DNA from: JBGANR01 sp044222225
Lineage (GTDB): Bacteria > Actinomycetota > Actinomycetes > Mycobacteriales > Mycobacteriaceae
Assembly (NCBI GenBank): GCA_044222225.1
Contig: JBGANR010000003.1
Location: forward strand, 1 to 64,000
Length of the DNA: 64,000 bases
Direction: 5' to 3'
Shown piece after piece: positions 17,400 through 25,978 of this stretch (within the stretch, counting starts at the first letter, position 1; every line of letters starts with the position of its first letter). The notes below the pieces were generated by a model. It was not told where the DNA came from and made no database searches. It worked only from the letters and a program-made list of their open reading frames with translations. A program made the translations under genes and the position numbers.

Positions 17400-18659
17400 G
17401 TGAGCGATTCCAGAGAGTTCGACGTCGTCGTCTTCGGCGCCACCGGCTTCGTCGGCCGGTTGACCGCCGCCTATCTGGCCGACCACGCGCCGGCCGGGAC
17501 GCGGATCGCCCTTGCCGGACGCTCGTCCGGCAAGCTCGCGGACGTCGCCGCCGGGCTGCCGGGCGAGGCGAAGGACTGGCCCCGGATCGTCGCCGACGCG
17601 GACTCGCCGGCCTCGCTCGACGCCCTGGCCGCCCGCACGCGCGTCGTCCTCACCACCGTCGGCCCCTACCTCAAGTACGGCGAGGCACTCGTCGGCGCCT
17701 GCGCGGCCGCGGGCACCGACTACGTCGACCTCACGGGCGAGGTGCCGTTCGTCCGCTGGGCCATCGACAAGCACGACGAGACGGCCCGCGCGTCGGGCGC
17801 CCGCATCGTCCACTCCTGCGGCTTCGACTCCGTGCCGTCCGACCTCGGCGTCTTCGCGCTGTACCGACGCGCGCAGGCCGAGGACGCGGGCACGCTCGGC
17901 GCCACGACGATGGTCGTCACCTCGCTGCGCGGCGGCGTGTCCGGCGGCACGATCGATTCGATGCGCACCATCGCCGATCAGGTCTCCGACCCGGCCGTCC
18001 GGCGCGTCCTGCTCGACCCGCACGCGCTGACCGGCGGTCCCGGCGAGCGGACTCCGCGCCGCCCCGAGGCGAACGACATGGCCGTCGTGCCTGCGCGCGA
18101 GGTGGACCCGTCGCTCGCCGGCTGGCTCGCACCGTTCTTCATGGCCTCGCACAACACCCGCATCGTCCGCCGCAGCAGCGCGTTGCTCGCCGACGCCGGC
18201 ACCGACGGCTACGGTCCGGGTTTCCGTTATCGCGAGGCGATGGCGACCGGGCGGATCCCGCTGCTCAGCTCACTCGCGGCGGGAGCCGTCGCGACCGGCA
18301 CCGCCGTCGGCCTCGGGGCGATGGCCGCCAAACCGCTGCGCCCGCTGCTCGACCGGCTGCTGCCCAAGCCCGGCGAGGGACCGTCGGAGAAGGCCCGTCT
18401 GGCCGGTCATTTCACCACGAAGACCTACACGCGCACGTCGAAGGGCACCCGGCTGGTCGCGCGGATCCACGCCCAGGGCGACCCCGGCTATCAGGCGACG
18501 GCCGTCATGCTCGCCCAGAGCGCGTTGACGCTGGCCCTCGACCGCGCCGAGCTGCCCGAGCTGTTCGGCGTCCTCACCCCGGCCGCGGCGATGGGCGACG
18601 CCCTCACCGCCCGCCTGCGTGCCGCGGGCGTCGAGATCACGACGTCGATCCTGGACTGA
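17400..18659 (+). CDS. trans-acting enoyl reductase / saccharopine dehydrogenase-like protein
   Basis: This 419-residue NAD(P)-binding protein has an N-terminal Rossmann motif FGATGFVGRLTA and the middle region typical of the saccharopine dehydrogenase-like family that includes mycobacterial Rv2449c and the trans-acting enoyl reductase Rv2953. Those homologues act on lipids; a lipid substrate is likely but unproven here. The start is GTG at 17400 (MSDSREFDVVVFGATG). It is divergent from menD with 51 bases between starts, and its stop is two bases before the next membrane-protein gene. Confidence 0.88.
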   Translation: MSDSREFDVVVFGATGFVGRLTAAYLADHAPAGTRIALAGRSSGKLADVAAGLPGEAKDWPRIVADADSPASLDALAARTRVVLTTVGPYLKYGEALVGACAAAGTDYVDLTGEVPFVRWAIDKHDETARASGARIVHSCGFDSVPSDLGVFALYRRAQAEDAGTLGATTMVVTSLRGGVSGGTIDSMRTIADQVSDPAVRRVLLDPHALTGGPGERTPRRPEANDMAVVPAREVDPSLAGWLAPFFMASHNTRIVRRSSALLADAGTDGYGPGFRYREAMATGRIPLLSSLAAGAVATGTAVGLGAMAAKPLRPLLDRLLPKPGEGPSEKARLAGHFTTKTYTRTSKGTRLVARIHAQGDPGYQATAVMLAQSALTLALDRAELPELFGVLTPAAAMGDALTARLRAAGVEITTSILD

Positions 18660-18661
18660 AC

Positions 18662-19162
18662 ATGCGTCCGGACCGCGCCTATCTCGCCGCGGCGACGGTC
18701 GTGTTCGCCGCGGCGATCGCGATCCTCGCGACGGACGACCACGACCGGGTTCCGGCCCACCTGACGGGCGACGGAACCGTCGACTCGTGGACGTCGCCGG
18801 GCGCCTCGGCGCTCTGGCTCGGCGCCCTGGGCTGCGGTCTGACGCTTCTCATGCTGGCCATCGGCGTCTTCACCTCGAAGATGCCCGACTCGCTGATCAA
18901 TCTGCCCTCGCGGCGGTCGCGCGAGTACTGGCTGTCGGCCGAGCACCGGCCGGAATTCGACCGCCGGTTCGCCGTCGACATGCGGATCTTCGCCGCGAAC
19001 CTGCTGATCCTGCTGGCCGCGCTCGTCGCCATCCTGCTGGCCGCCGCCGACGACGGTCGGATGTCGCCCGGACTGCTGTGGACGACCACGGGCGCCTACC
19101 TGCTGGTGACGGCCGTGCACGTCGGCTGGTTGATGCGCGTGCGGTATCGCGTCCCGGGCTGA
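18662..19162 (+). CDS. four-helix membrane protein, DUF1648-like
   Basis: The 166-residue product has about four hydrophobic helices (about 5-25, 48-68, 110-130, 140-158). The region VPAHLTGDGTVDSWTSPG resembles the DUF1648 motif found in SdpI-like proteins. Its function is unknown. It is cotranscribed with the upstream lipid-type reductase (2-base gap) and convergent with menC. Confidence 0.7.
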   Translation: MRPDRAYLAAATVVFAAAIAILATDDHDRVPAHLTGDGTVDSWTSPGASALWLGALGCGLTLLMLAIGVFTSKMPDSLINLPSRRSREYWLSAEHRPEFDRRFAVDMRIFAANLLILLAALVAILLAAADDGRMSPGLLWTTTGAYLLVTAVHVGWLMRVRYRVPG

Positions 19163-19163
19163 G

Positions 19164-20120
19164 TCAGCGGCTGGCCGCGAGCAGAGCCGCACATCGCCGG
19201 GCCCGGGCCTGCCACCAGCGACGCCGCTCGGGCGACGCCGCGAACCGGGCCGTCGCGTCCGGATCCGGCGTCGTCCGGCCGACGGCGAGCCCGGCGGGAT
19301 CCCAAGCGCGGACGGCGACGTCGTCGACGAACAGGCCGCCGGTGCCCAGGCCGCAGGCGAGCGGTTCGTTCGGCAGCGCCGCCGCCGCCGCGATGCCGGC
19401 GTCCATGCCGACGGCGGATTCCAGCGCACTCGAGATGACGACCGGGACGGGCAAGCGCTCGGCGATCGCCAGCACCGACCGGACGCCGCCCAGCGGCGCG
19501 ACCTTGAGCACGGCGACGTCGGCGCCGCCGGCCCGGACGACCAGATGCGGATCGGCCGCGCGACGGATGCTCTCGTCCGCGGCGATCGCGACGGCCCCGT
19601 CCAGCCTGCGGCGCAGTTCGACCAGCTCGGGCACGCTCGCGCATGGCTGCTCGGCGTACTGCAGCGGGCCGAGCGCCCGCAGCGCCCGCTCCGCCGCATC
19701 GACAGTCCACCCGCCGTTTGCGTCGACGCGCACGTTCGGCACGAGTTCGCGAACGGCCTCGACGCGGGCGACGTCGTCGGCCAGGGTCTGCCCCGGCTCG
19801 GCCACCTTGACCTTCGCCGTCGACGCCCCGGGGAACCGCGCGAGGACGTCCGGAACAGCGCCGGCCGGCACCGCGGGAACCGTCGCGTTGACGGGCACGC
19901 GCTGTCGCAGCGGCGCGGGGAAGCCATCGCAGGCCGCCTCCAGCGCCGCCGCGAACCAGGGCGCCGCCACCTCGTCGTCGTATTCGGTGAACGCCGCGAA
20001 TTCGCCCCAGCCCGCGGGGCCGCGCAGCAACATCGTCTCGCGCACGTCGAGCCCCCGAAAACGCACCGCCAGCGGCACTGCGACGACGACGGCCTCGACG
20101 ATCAGCTCCTCGACATCCAC
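19164..20120 (-). CDS. menC: o-succinylbenzoate synthase
   Basis: MenC, an enolase-superfamily enzyme, dehydrates SHCHC to o-succinylbenzoate. In this 318-residue form the catalytic set is visible: the KxK base in STAKVKV, the metal ligands Asp in VRVDANGG, Glu in QYAEQP and Asp in IAADES, and the opposite Lys in AVLKVAPLGG. The start is GTG. It diverges from menB across an 86-110-base gap carrying a near-perfect inverted promoter duplication. Confidence 0.93.
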   Translation of the reverse strand: MDVEELIVEAVVVAVPLAVRFRGLDVRETMLLRGPAGWGEFAAFTEYDDEVAAPWFAAALEAACDGFPAPLRQRVPVNATVPAVPAGAVPDVLARFPGASTAKVKVAEPGQTLADDVARVEAVRELVPNVRVDANGGWTVDAAERALRALGPLQYAEQPCASVPELVELRRRLDGAVAIAADESIRRAADPHLVVRAGGADVAVLKVAPLGGVRSVLAIAERLPVPVVISSALESAVGMDAGIAAAAALPNEPLACGLGTGGLFVDDVAVRAWDPAGLAVGRTTPDPDATARFAASPERRRWWQARARRCAALLAASR

Positions 20121-20138
20121 CCGCTCACGGTAGGCCGT

Positions 20139-20211
20139 GTCATATCGGTAGCCCTACGGGATCGTCGCGACAATAGTCGTCGGCAAGGTCCTGTACGGCT
20201 ACCGATATGAC
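20139..20211. promoter_or_regulatory. inverted duplicated promoter/operator between menC and menB
   Basis: GGCTACCGATATGAC occurs on the plus strand at 20197-20211 and, perfectly, on the minus strand at 20153-20139. Similarity extends to about 22 bases with two mismatches (CCyGTAsGGCTACCGATATGAC) and on into the leader (a TACCGT follows each). Each copy ends 18-19 bases before a start codon: menC GTG 20120 and menB ATG 20231. The copies probably include the -10 regions of the two divergent promoters, an operator bound by one regulator, or both. Confidence 0.6.
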
Positions 20212-20230
20212 GGCGGTACCGTCGAACCCC

Positions 20231-21157
20231 ATGAGCGAGAGCCCGTTCGACCCTGCGCAGTGGACGTCCGTCGCCGGATTCGGCGATCTCACGGACATCA
20301 CCTATCACCGCCATCGCGGCGAAGGCCGCGAGAACGGCATCGTCCGTATCGCCTTCGACCGCCCGGAGGTGCGCAACGCGTTCCGGCCGCACACCGTCGA
20401 CGAGCTGTATCGCGTGCTCGACCACGCCCGTCGCACCCCGGACGTCGGGACGGTGCTGCTCACCGGCAACGGGCCGTCGCGCAAGGACGGCGGCTGGGCC
20501 TTCTGCAGTGGCGGCGACCAGCGCATCCGCGGCCGTTCCGGCTACCAGTACGCCGCGGGCGAGACGTCCGAGACCGTCGACGACGCCCGCGTCAAGGCCG
20601 AGGGCGGTCGGCTGCACATCCTCGAGGTGCAGCGCCTCATCCGGACCATGCCCAAGGTCGTCATCGCCGTCGTCAACGGCTGGGCCGCCGGCGGCGGGCA
20701 CAGCCTGCACGTCGTCTGCGATCTGACGCTGGCCAGCCGTCAGCACGCGCGGTTCAAGCAGACCGACGCGGACGTCGGCAGCTTCGACGCCGGCTACGGC
20801 AGCGCCTACCTGGCCAAACAAGTCGGCCAGAAGTTCGCGCGGGAGATCTTCTTCCTCGGCCGCACCTACGACGCCGAGGCGATGCACCGGATGGGCGCCG
20901 TCAACGAGGTGGCCGACCACGCCGACCTCGAAGACCTCGCGATCGAGTACGCGCGCACCATCAACGGCAAGTCGCCGACGGCCCAGCGGATGCTCAAGTT
21001 CGCCTTCAACCTCACCGACGACGGCCTCGTCGGCCAGCAGGTCTTCGCCGGCGAGGCGACCCGGCTGGCCTACATGACCGACGAGGCCGTCGAGGGTCGC
21101 GACGCCTTCCTCGAGAAGCGCGCCCCCGACTGGGACGCGTTCCCGTACTACTACTGA
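20231..21157 (+). CDS. menB: 1,4-dihydroxy-2-naphthoyl-CoA synthase
   Basis: MenB closes the naphthoquinone ring from o-succinylbenzoyl-CoA. This crotonase-fold protein has the oxyanion-hole region WAFCSGGDQRIRG, the conserved NGWAAGGGHSLHVVCDLTLAS, and SFDAGYGSAYLAKQVG containing the active-site Asp. The C-terminus FPYYY is typical. An in-frame ATG at 20207 would give 316 residues, but it lies inside the duplicated promoter element, so ATG 20231 (MSESPFDPAQW, 308 residues) is preferred. Neither has a clear ribosome-binding site. Confidence 0.95.
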   Translation: MSESPFDPAQWTSVAGFGDLTDITYHRHRGEGRENGIVRIAFDRPEVRNAFRPHTVDELYRVLDHARRTPDVGTVLLTGNGPSRKDGGWAFCSGGDQRIRGRSGYQYAAGETSETVDDARVKAEGGRLHILEVQRLIRTMPKVVIAVVNGWAAGGGHSLHVVCDLTLASRQHARFKQTDADVGSFDAGYGSAYLAKQVGQKFAREIFFLGRTYDAEAMHRMGAVNEVADHADLEDLAIEYARTINGKSPTAQRMLKFAFNLTDDGLVGQQVFAGEATRLAYMTDEAVEGRDAFLEKRAPDWDAFPYYY

Positions 21158-21161
21158 GGCC

Positions 21162-22223
21162 CTACAGCTCGGCCGTCAGCTCCTTGAGCACGCCCAGCTG
21201 CCGCAGCTGGTCGGCGTGGCCGCCGACCAGCTGGGCGTGCAGCGACGTCACACCCACCGCCGACAGCGCCGCGAGCCGCTCGGCGACGTGCGAGCGCGGC
21301 CCGATCAGCGCCGTCCCCGCGACGAGCTCCGCGGGCACCGCCTCGGCCGCCGCCTGCTTCTCGCCGGCGAGGTAGAGGTCCTGGATCCGGGTCGCGGCGT
21401 CGCCGAAGCCGTAGCGCGTCGCGAGCGTGTTGTAGAAGTTCTTGCCGCGCGCGCCCATGCCGCCGATGTACAGCGCGAGATGCGCCCGCACCTGCGCCTC
21501 GGCGGCGGCGATGACGTCGGCGTCCTCGGTGATCGCGACGGCGGCGCCGACGTGGATCTCCAGCTCGCCGAGCGCGGGATCGCGCTTGGCCCGGCCGGCG
21601 GCGAGCGGCTCGCCCCACGCCGCGTCGAGCTTCTCCGGGTAGAAGAAGATCGGCTGCCAGCCCTCGAACAGCTCCGCCGCGAGCTCGACGTTCTTCGGCC
21701 CGATGGCCGCGAGCACCATCGGGATCCGCTCGCGCACCGGATGGTTGATGAGCTTGAGCGGCTTGCCCAGTCCGGTGCCGCCGTCTTCCTTCGTCAGCGG
21801 CAGCTTGTAGTAGCGGCCGTCGTACACCGACCGCTCACGACGCCAGATGAGCCGGCAGATCTCGGCGACCTCGCGCGCCCGGCCGATGGGCGCGTCGTAC
21901 TTGACGCCGTGGAAACCCTCGATGACCTGCGGTCCCGACGCTCCGATCCCCATGACGAAGCGGCCGTTCGAGACGTAGTCGAGGCCCGCGGCCGTCATCG
22001 CGAGGTTGGTCGGCGTCCGCGAATACATGGGGAACACCCCCGATACGAGCTCGACGGTCGACGTCTGCCCAGCCAGATAGCCGAGCTGGCTGACGGAGTC
22101 GAACGAGTACGCCTCCGCGACGCTGACCTGGTCGAGACCGGCGGCCTCGAACTCCCGCACCCGCTCGGCCGCCTCCGCGAACCCCGCCGCGTAGTCGATG
22201 GACAGACCGATCTTCATCGGCAT
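21162..22223 (-). CDS. F420-type LLM-class oxidoreductase
   Basis: This 353-residue luciferase-like monooxygenase-fold protein belongs to the actinobacterial LLM class that often uses coenzyme F420. It begins MPMKIGLSIDYAAGFAEAAERV and contains GVFPMYSRTPTNLAMTAAGL and NGRFVMGIGASGPQVIEGFHG, characteristic of the (beta/alpha)8 flavin/F420 barrel. The start at 22223 is fixed by GAGGAGGTCTGACG immediately before ATG; a longer frame upstream lacks such a site. It is convergent with menB (4-base gap). Its substrate is unknown. Confidence 0.9.
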   Translation of the reverse strand: MPMKIGLSIDYAAGFAEAAERVREFEAAGLDQVSVAEAYSFDSVSQLGYLAGQTSTVELVSGVFPMYSRTPTNLAMTAAGLDYVSNGRFVMGIGASGPQVIEGFHGVKYDAPIGRAREVAEICRLIWRRERSVYDGRYYKLPLTKEDGGTGLGKPLKLINHPVRERIPMVLAAIGPKNVELAAELFEGWQPIFFYPEKLDAAWGEPLAAGRAKRDPALGELEIHVGAAVAITEDADVIAAAEAQVRAHLALYIGGMGARGKNFYNTLATRYGFGDAATRIQDLYLAGEKQAAAEAVPAELVAGTALIGPRSHVAERLAALSAVGVTSLHAQLVGGHADQLRQLGVLKELTAEL

Positions 22224-22362
22224 CGTCAGACCTCCTCGATCGCCACCTGAACGGGTCGATGTCACCCGCGCCCACTCTATTGACGACGCCGCGCGCCCGG
22301 TCGCCCCCCTGCGCCGAAACGGCCTTATCCGGCCGGCGAAGGCGTCGATTCAGCCGCCGGTC

Positions 22363-22380
22363 CATGAACACTCGGTGAAC
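22363..22380. promoter_or_regulatory. PHO-box-like direct repeat upstream of pitA
   Basis: On the minus strand GTTCACC-GAGT-GTTCATG forms two units 11 bases apart, the pattern of the Streptomyces PhoP box and similar to mycobacterial RegX3 sites. It lies about 95 bases before the pitA start in the 250-base divergent gap. A phosphate-responsive regulator is a reasonable guess. Confidence 0.4.
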
Positions 22381-22473
22381 TCACCAGGGTCTTAGCACAA
22401 ACGCCCAGTTGGGGTCGACGAGCTCACTCGGTTCCGTTTTGCAGCACCCCCCCGACCCCCCAGAATGTGTCCT

Positions 22474-23691
22474 ATGGATGCAGAGTTCATCATCCTGGTG
22501 CTGCTGATCGTGACGGCGCTGGGATTCGATTTCACCAATGGTTTCCACGACACCGGCAACGCGATGGCCACCTCCATCGCGACCGGCGCGCTCAAGCCCA
22601 AAACAGCCGTCACCCTCTCGGCCGTCCTCAACCTCGTCGGCGGATTCCTCTCGGTCGAGGTGGCCCTGACGATCACCAAGGACGTCCTCAAGATCCAGCA
22701 GGACAAGGGCGGCCTGATCGACGGGCTCGACGCCCAGAAGGCGATGATCATCATCTTCGCCGGACTCATCGGCGGCATCCTGTGGAACCTGCTGACCTGG
22801 CTGCTCGGCCTGCCGTCGTCCAGTTCGCACGCACTTTTCGGCGGCCTCATCGGCTCCGGCCTCGCCGCTATCGGCACCACCGGCGTCAACTGGACGGGCC
22901 TCGCCTCCAAGCTCCTCATCCCGGCCGTCATGGCGCCTCTCATCGCAGGCCTCGTCGCGACGGTCGGCACCTTCCTCGTCTATGCGCTCACCAAGCGCGT
23001 CAGCGAGAAGACGAAGTCCGTGGGGTTCCGCTGGGGCCAGGTCGGCACGGCGTCGCTGGTCTCGCTCTCGCACGGCACCGGTGACGCGCAGAAGACGATG
23101 GGCGTCATCGCCCTCGCCCTCATCGCCCACGGGACGACCACCGCCGGCGACATCAACGACAACGGGCTTCCCGTCTGGATCATCGTGACGTGCGCCGGCG
23201 CCATCGCGCTGGGCACCTACCTCGGCGGCTGGCGCATCATCCGCACGCTCGGCAAGGGGCTCGTGGAGATCGAATCGCCCCAGGGCATGGCCGCCGAGGG
23301 CAGCTCGGCCGCGATCATCCTCACCTCCAGCCACTTCGGCATGGGCCTGTCGACCACGCACGTCGCCACCGGCTCGATCCTCGGCTCCGGAGTCGGCAAG
23401 CCCGGCGCGAAGGTCCGCTGGGCCGTCGCGGCGCGCATGGCCGCCGCCTGGCTCATCACGATCCCGGCCGCCGGCCTCGTCGGCGCCGTCACCTACGGCA
23501 TCGCCAACGTCATCGGCGGTCTACCGGGCGCCATCGTCATCTTCGTCATCCTCATCGCCGCGTCCGGCTACATGTACTGGAGCAGCCAGCGGCAGAAGGT
23601 CGACGCCAGCAACGTCAACGCCGATTGGGACGAGACGACGAACAGCGCCGTCCCGGCCGACGTCCGCCACGCCACCGTTTCGAAGGGATAA
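22474..23691 (+). CDS. pitA: PiT-family inorganic phosphate transporter
   Basis: PitA imports metal-phosphate by proton symport. The 405-residue protein has about ten transmembrane helices. The duplicated PiT signature is clear: GFDFTNGFHDTGNAMATSIA near the N-terminus and SLSHGTGDAQKTMGVIAL in the second half. No obvious Shine-Dalgarno precedes the ATG at 22474; an in-frame ATG three codons upstream is possible. The order pitA, small membrane protein, DUF3349, menE is the Rv0545c-Rv0542c order. Confidence 0.95.
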   Translation: MDAEFIILVLLIVTALGFDFTNGFHDTGNAMATSIATGALKPKTAVTLSAVLNLVGGFLSVEVALTITKDVLKIQQDKGGLIDGLDAQKAMIIIFAGLIGGILWNLLTWLLGLPSSSSHALFGGLIGSGLAAIGTTGVNWTGLASKLLIPAVMAPLIAGLVATVGTFLVYALTKRVSEKTKSVGFRWGQVGTASLVSLSHGTGDAQKTMGVIALALIAHGTTTAGDINDNGLPVWIIVTCAGAIALGTYLGGWRIIRTLGKGLVEIESPQGMAAEGSSAAIILTSSHFGMGLSTTHVATGSILGSGVGKPGAKVRWAVAARMAAAWLITIPAAGLVGAVTYGIANVIGGLPGAIVIFVILIAASGYMYWSSQRQKVDASNVNADWDETTNSAVPADVRHATVSKG

Positions 23692-23696
23692 CGGCC

Positions 23697-24026
23697 ATGT
23701 CACTCATCCTCGCCGCGTCCGACCCGGGCGTCTGGGCGCAGATCCAGTCCGCGTTCTCGGCCAAGACCGCCTCGGCCATCGGCAAGGTGCTCGGCGCCGG
23801 CCTGCTCTTCGGCGCCCTGCTGCCCGCGGTCTTCGCCCTCGGTGTCCGTTGGTTCGACGCCGGCACCGCGACCGTCACGGCCGACGGCACGTCGGTCAAG
23901 GGAAATCCGGGCGCGCTCGCAGCGGGCTACGCCGCCTTCGCGCTCGTCGGCGGCGCCGTCCTCATCGGCGTCCTCTGGATCACCAAGAAGTCCATCGCCC
24001 ACTACCTGGGAATCGAGCTCTTCTGA
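23697..24026 (+). CDS. small two-helix membrane protein (Rv0544c-like)
   Basis: The 109-residue protein has two transmembrane helices (about 28-50 and 75-97) joined by a polar loop containing VRWFDAGTATVTADG. It has no known domain. It starts 5 bases after the pitA stop, and its stop overlaps the DUF3349 start (TGATG), so the three genes are tightly coupled. Conserved association with PitA suggests an accessory role in phosphate uptake; this is inference. Confidence 0.8.
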   Translation: MSLILAASDPGVWAQIQSAFSAKTASAIGKVLGAGLLFGALLPAVFALGVRWFDAGTATVTADGTSVKGNPGALAAGYAAFALVGGAVLIGVLWITKKSIAHYLGIELF

Positions 24027-24319
24027 TGACGACGCTGGATTCGGTCCTCGGCTGGCTTCGCGCCGGCTACCCGCAAGGCGTCCCGCCCAAGGACTACTCG
24101 CCGATCCTCGCGCTGCTCCGTCGCACGCTCTCCGAGGAACAGCTGTCGGAGATCCTCATGTATCTCGAGGAGACCGGGGCCATCGCCGAAGGCGTCACGC
24201 CGGCCGACGCCGCGGAGGCCATCGAGAGCGTCACGCACACCGAGCCGACCGCCGACGACATCAACAAGGTCGCCGCACGGCTCGCCCTGGTCGGTTGGCC
24301 ACTCGCGGCACAGCACTGA
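24026..24319 (+). CDS. DUF3349 protein, copy 1
   Basis: This 97-residue soluble protein starts MTTLDSVLGWLRAGYPQGVP and contains PKDYSPILALLRRTLSEEQL, the DUF3349 core; the M. tuberculosis homologue is Rv0543c. Its function is unknown. The start overlaps the stop of the membrane-protein gene. A paralogue lies 140 bases downstream. Confidence 0.88.
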   Translation: MTTLDSVLGWLRAGYPQGVPPKDYSPILALLRRTLSEEQLSEILMYLEETGAIAEGVTPADAAEAIESVTHTEPTADDINKVAARLALVGWPLAAQH

Positions 24320-24329
24320 ACACTGCATC

Positions 24330-24383
24330 CAACGAGGTCGAGCGCCCGGCGCCGGATCACCGGCGTCGGGCGCTCGATCGTTG
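24330..24383 (+). terminator. long hairpin between the DUF3349 paralogues
   Basis: CAACGA (24330-24335) pairs with TCGTTG (24378-24383), and inside it a 17-bp stem (24339-24355 with 24360-24376, one mismatch, 4-base loop) forms a strong structure. There is no T-tract. It may terminate the pitA operon or attenuate transcription into the second paralogue. Confidence 0.5.
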
Positions 24384-24459
24384 GGCGTCGAACGGACGAC
24401 GCCCGGCAGGTGAACAAGGAACTACCATCTACAACGAAAAGAGAGGAAGGGAGACTACG

Positions 24460-24804
24460 ATGTCACGTCCCGGGCTCGTTCAGGCCGTGGTCAACTGGCT
24501 CCGCGCCGGCTACCCCGACGGCGTGCCTCGCCAGGACTACTCCCCCATCCTCGCGCTGCTGCGCCGGCAGATCTCCGAGGAGGAGGCGCAACAGATCGCG
24601 CGAGACCTCGTCGACCGGGTCGTCGTGACCACCGAGGGCCCCGAGCCCATCTCGAAGATCGACGCCGAGGTGCTCATGACGAAGATCCTCAACGACCTGC
24701 CGTCGGAGGCCGACGTCGAGCGCGTCAAGGCCCGGCTGGAGAAGGCGGGCTGGCCGTTCGACATGTACCCGCTCGGCGAGCCGCCCGAGCCGGACGCCGA
24801 GTGA
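24460..24804 (+). CDS. DUF3349 protein, copy 2
   Basis: The 114-residue protein is a paralogue of the preceding DUF3349 protein: both have NWLRAGYPDGVP/GWLRAGYPQGVP and the DYSPILALLRR motif. It adds an acidic, proline-rich C-terminus. GAGGAAGGGAG precedes the ATG at 24460. It lies 31 bases upstream of menE and may be cotranscribed with it. The function is unknown. Confidence 0.88.
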   Translation: MSRPGLVQAVVNWLRAGYPDGVPRQDYSPILALLRRQISEEEAQQIARDLVDRVVVTTEGPEPISKIDAEVLMTKILNDLPSEADVERVKARLEKAGWPFDMYPLGEPPEPDAE

Positions 24805-24835
24805 CGGCCGGCCGCGTCGAAAGACCCGGCGCCGG

Positions 24836-25972
24836 ATGACCGTTCTCGCCGCCCTGCCGATCGCGGCGGACGCGTTGCCGTTCGCCGCGATCGAGGCGCT
24901 GCTCGGCGACTCCGCTCGCGCCGCGGTCCTTCCCGTACCGGCCGACGACGCCCCGGCGGCGGCCCGGATGACGGCCGGCCTCGGTGTCGGTGAGGCGATC
25001 GCCGAGGACGTCCGGCTCGTCGTCGCGACGTCCGGTTCCACCGGCGCGCCGAAGGGGGCGCAGCACACGGCGTCGACCCTGCGCGCGTCCGTCACCGGCA
25101 GCGCCGCGGCGCTCGGCGGCACCGGTCGCTGGCTGCTCGCTCTACCGCCGCATCACATCGCCGGCCTCAACGTCGTCCTGCGGTCACTCGCCGCCGGCGT
25201 CGCACCGGCCGTTCTCGACGTCTCCCGCGGCTTCGACGTCGACGCCTTCGTCGACGCGGCCCGCCGCACCGCGCCGCGGTACGTCTCGCTGGTGCCGACA
25301 CAGCTGGTCAAGCTCGTCGCGGCCGGCCGGGCCGGCGTGCTGGCGCGGTTCGACGCCGTCCTCCTCGGCGGCGCCGCGGCCCCGTCCCCCGCGGTCGAGG
25401 CCGTCGTCGCCGCCGGGGCGCACATCGTCCTCACCTACGGCATGAGCGAGACCGTCGGCGGCTGCGTCTACGACGGCCGGGCCCTCCCCGGCACTCGTGT
25501 CGACGTCCGCGACGGCCGCATCCTGCTCGGCGGCGCCGTCGTCGCCCACGGCTACCGCGGGGTGCCCGAGCATCCGGCGTTCGCCCGGCCCGGCTGGTTC
25601 CGCACCGACGACGTCGGTGAGCTCGCCGCCGACGGCACACTGCGCATCCTCGGCCGGGCCGACGCCGCGATCTCCACCGGCGGCCTCACGGTGCTGCCCG
25701 AGGTGGTCGAGCACGTCGTCGCCGCCGTCGCCGGGGTCCGCGAGTGCGCGGCCTTCGGCCTGCCCGATCCACGGCTCGGCGAGCTCGTCGCCGTCGCCGT
25801 CGTGGGTCCGGCCGACGACGGGGCCCTGCGCGCCGCGATCACCGCCGCGACGACGGCCGAGTTGGGTCGCGAGGCTGCTCCGCGCGCCGTGTTCGTCGTT
25901 GATGCCCTACCTTTGCGCGGTCCCGGCAAGGTCGACCGCGCGGCGCTCGTCGAGCGATTCACCGCCCGCTGA
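24836..25972 (+). CDS. menE: o-succinylbenzoate-CoA ligase
   Basis: MenE activates o-succinylbenzoate with ATP and CoA. This 378-residue member of the adenylate-forming family is short because the N-terminus is reduced, as in other Mycobacteriales. The P-loop TSGSTGAPKGAQ, the core LTYGMSETVGG, RTDDVGEL, and the C-terminal hinge and catalytic lysine GRADAAISTGG ... LRGPGKVDR are all seen. It is the last men gene of this block. Confidence 0.93.
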   Translation: MTVLAALPIAADALPFAAIEALLGDSARAAVLPVPADDAPAAARMTAGLGVGEAIAEDVRLVVATSGSTGAPKGAQHTASTLRASVTGSAAALGGTGRWLLALPPHHIAGLNVVLRSLAAGVAPAVLDVSRGFDVDAFVDAARRTAPRYVSLVPTQLVKLVAAGRAGVLARFDAVLLGGAAAPSPAVEAVVAAGAHIVLTYGMSETVGGCVYDGRALPGTRVDVRDGRILLGGAVVAHGYRGVPEHPAFARPGWFRTDDVGELAADGTLRILGRADAAISTGGLTVLPEVVEHVVAAVAGVRECAAFGLPDPRLGELVAVAVVGPADDGALRAAITAATTAELGREAAPRAVFVVDALPLRGPGKVDRAALVERFTAR

Positions 25973-25978
25973 ATCCGA

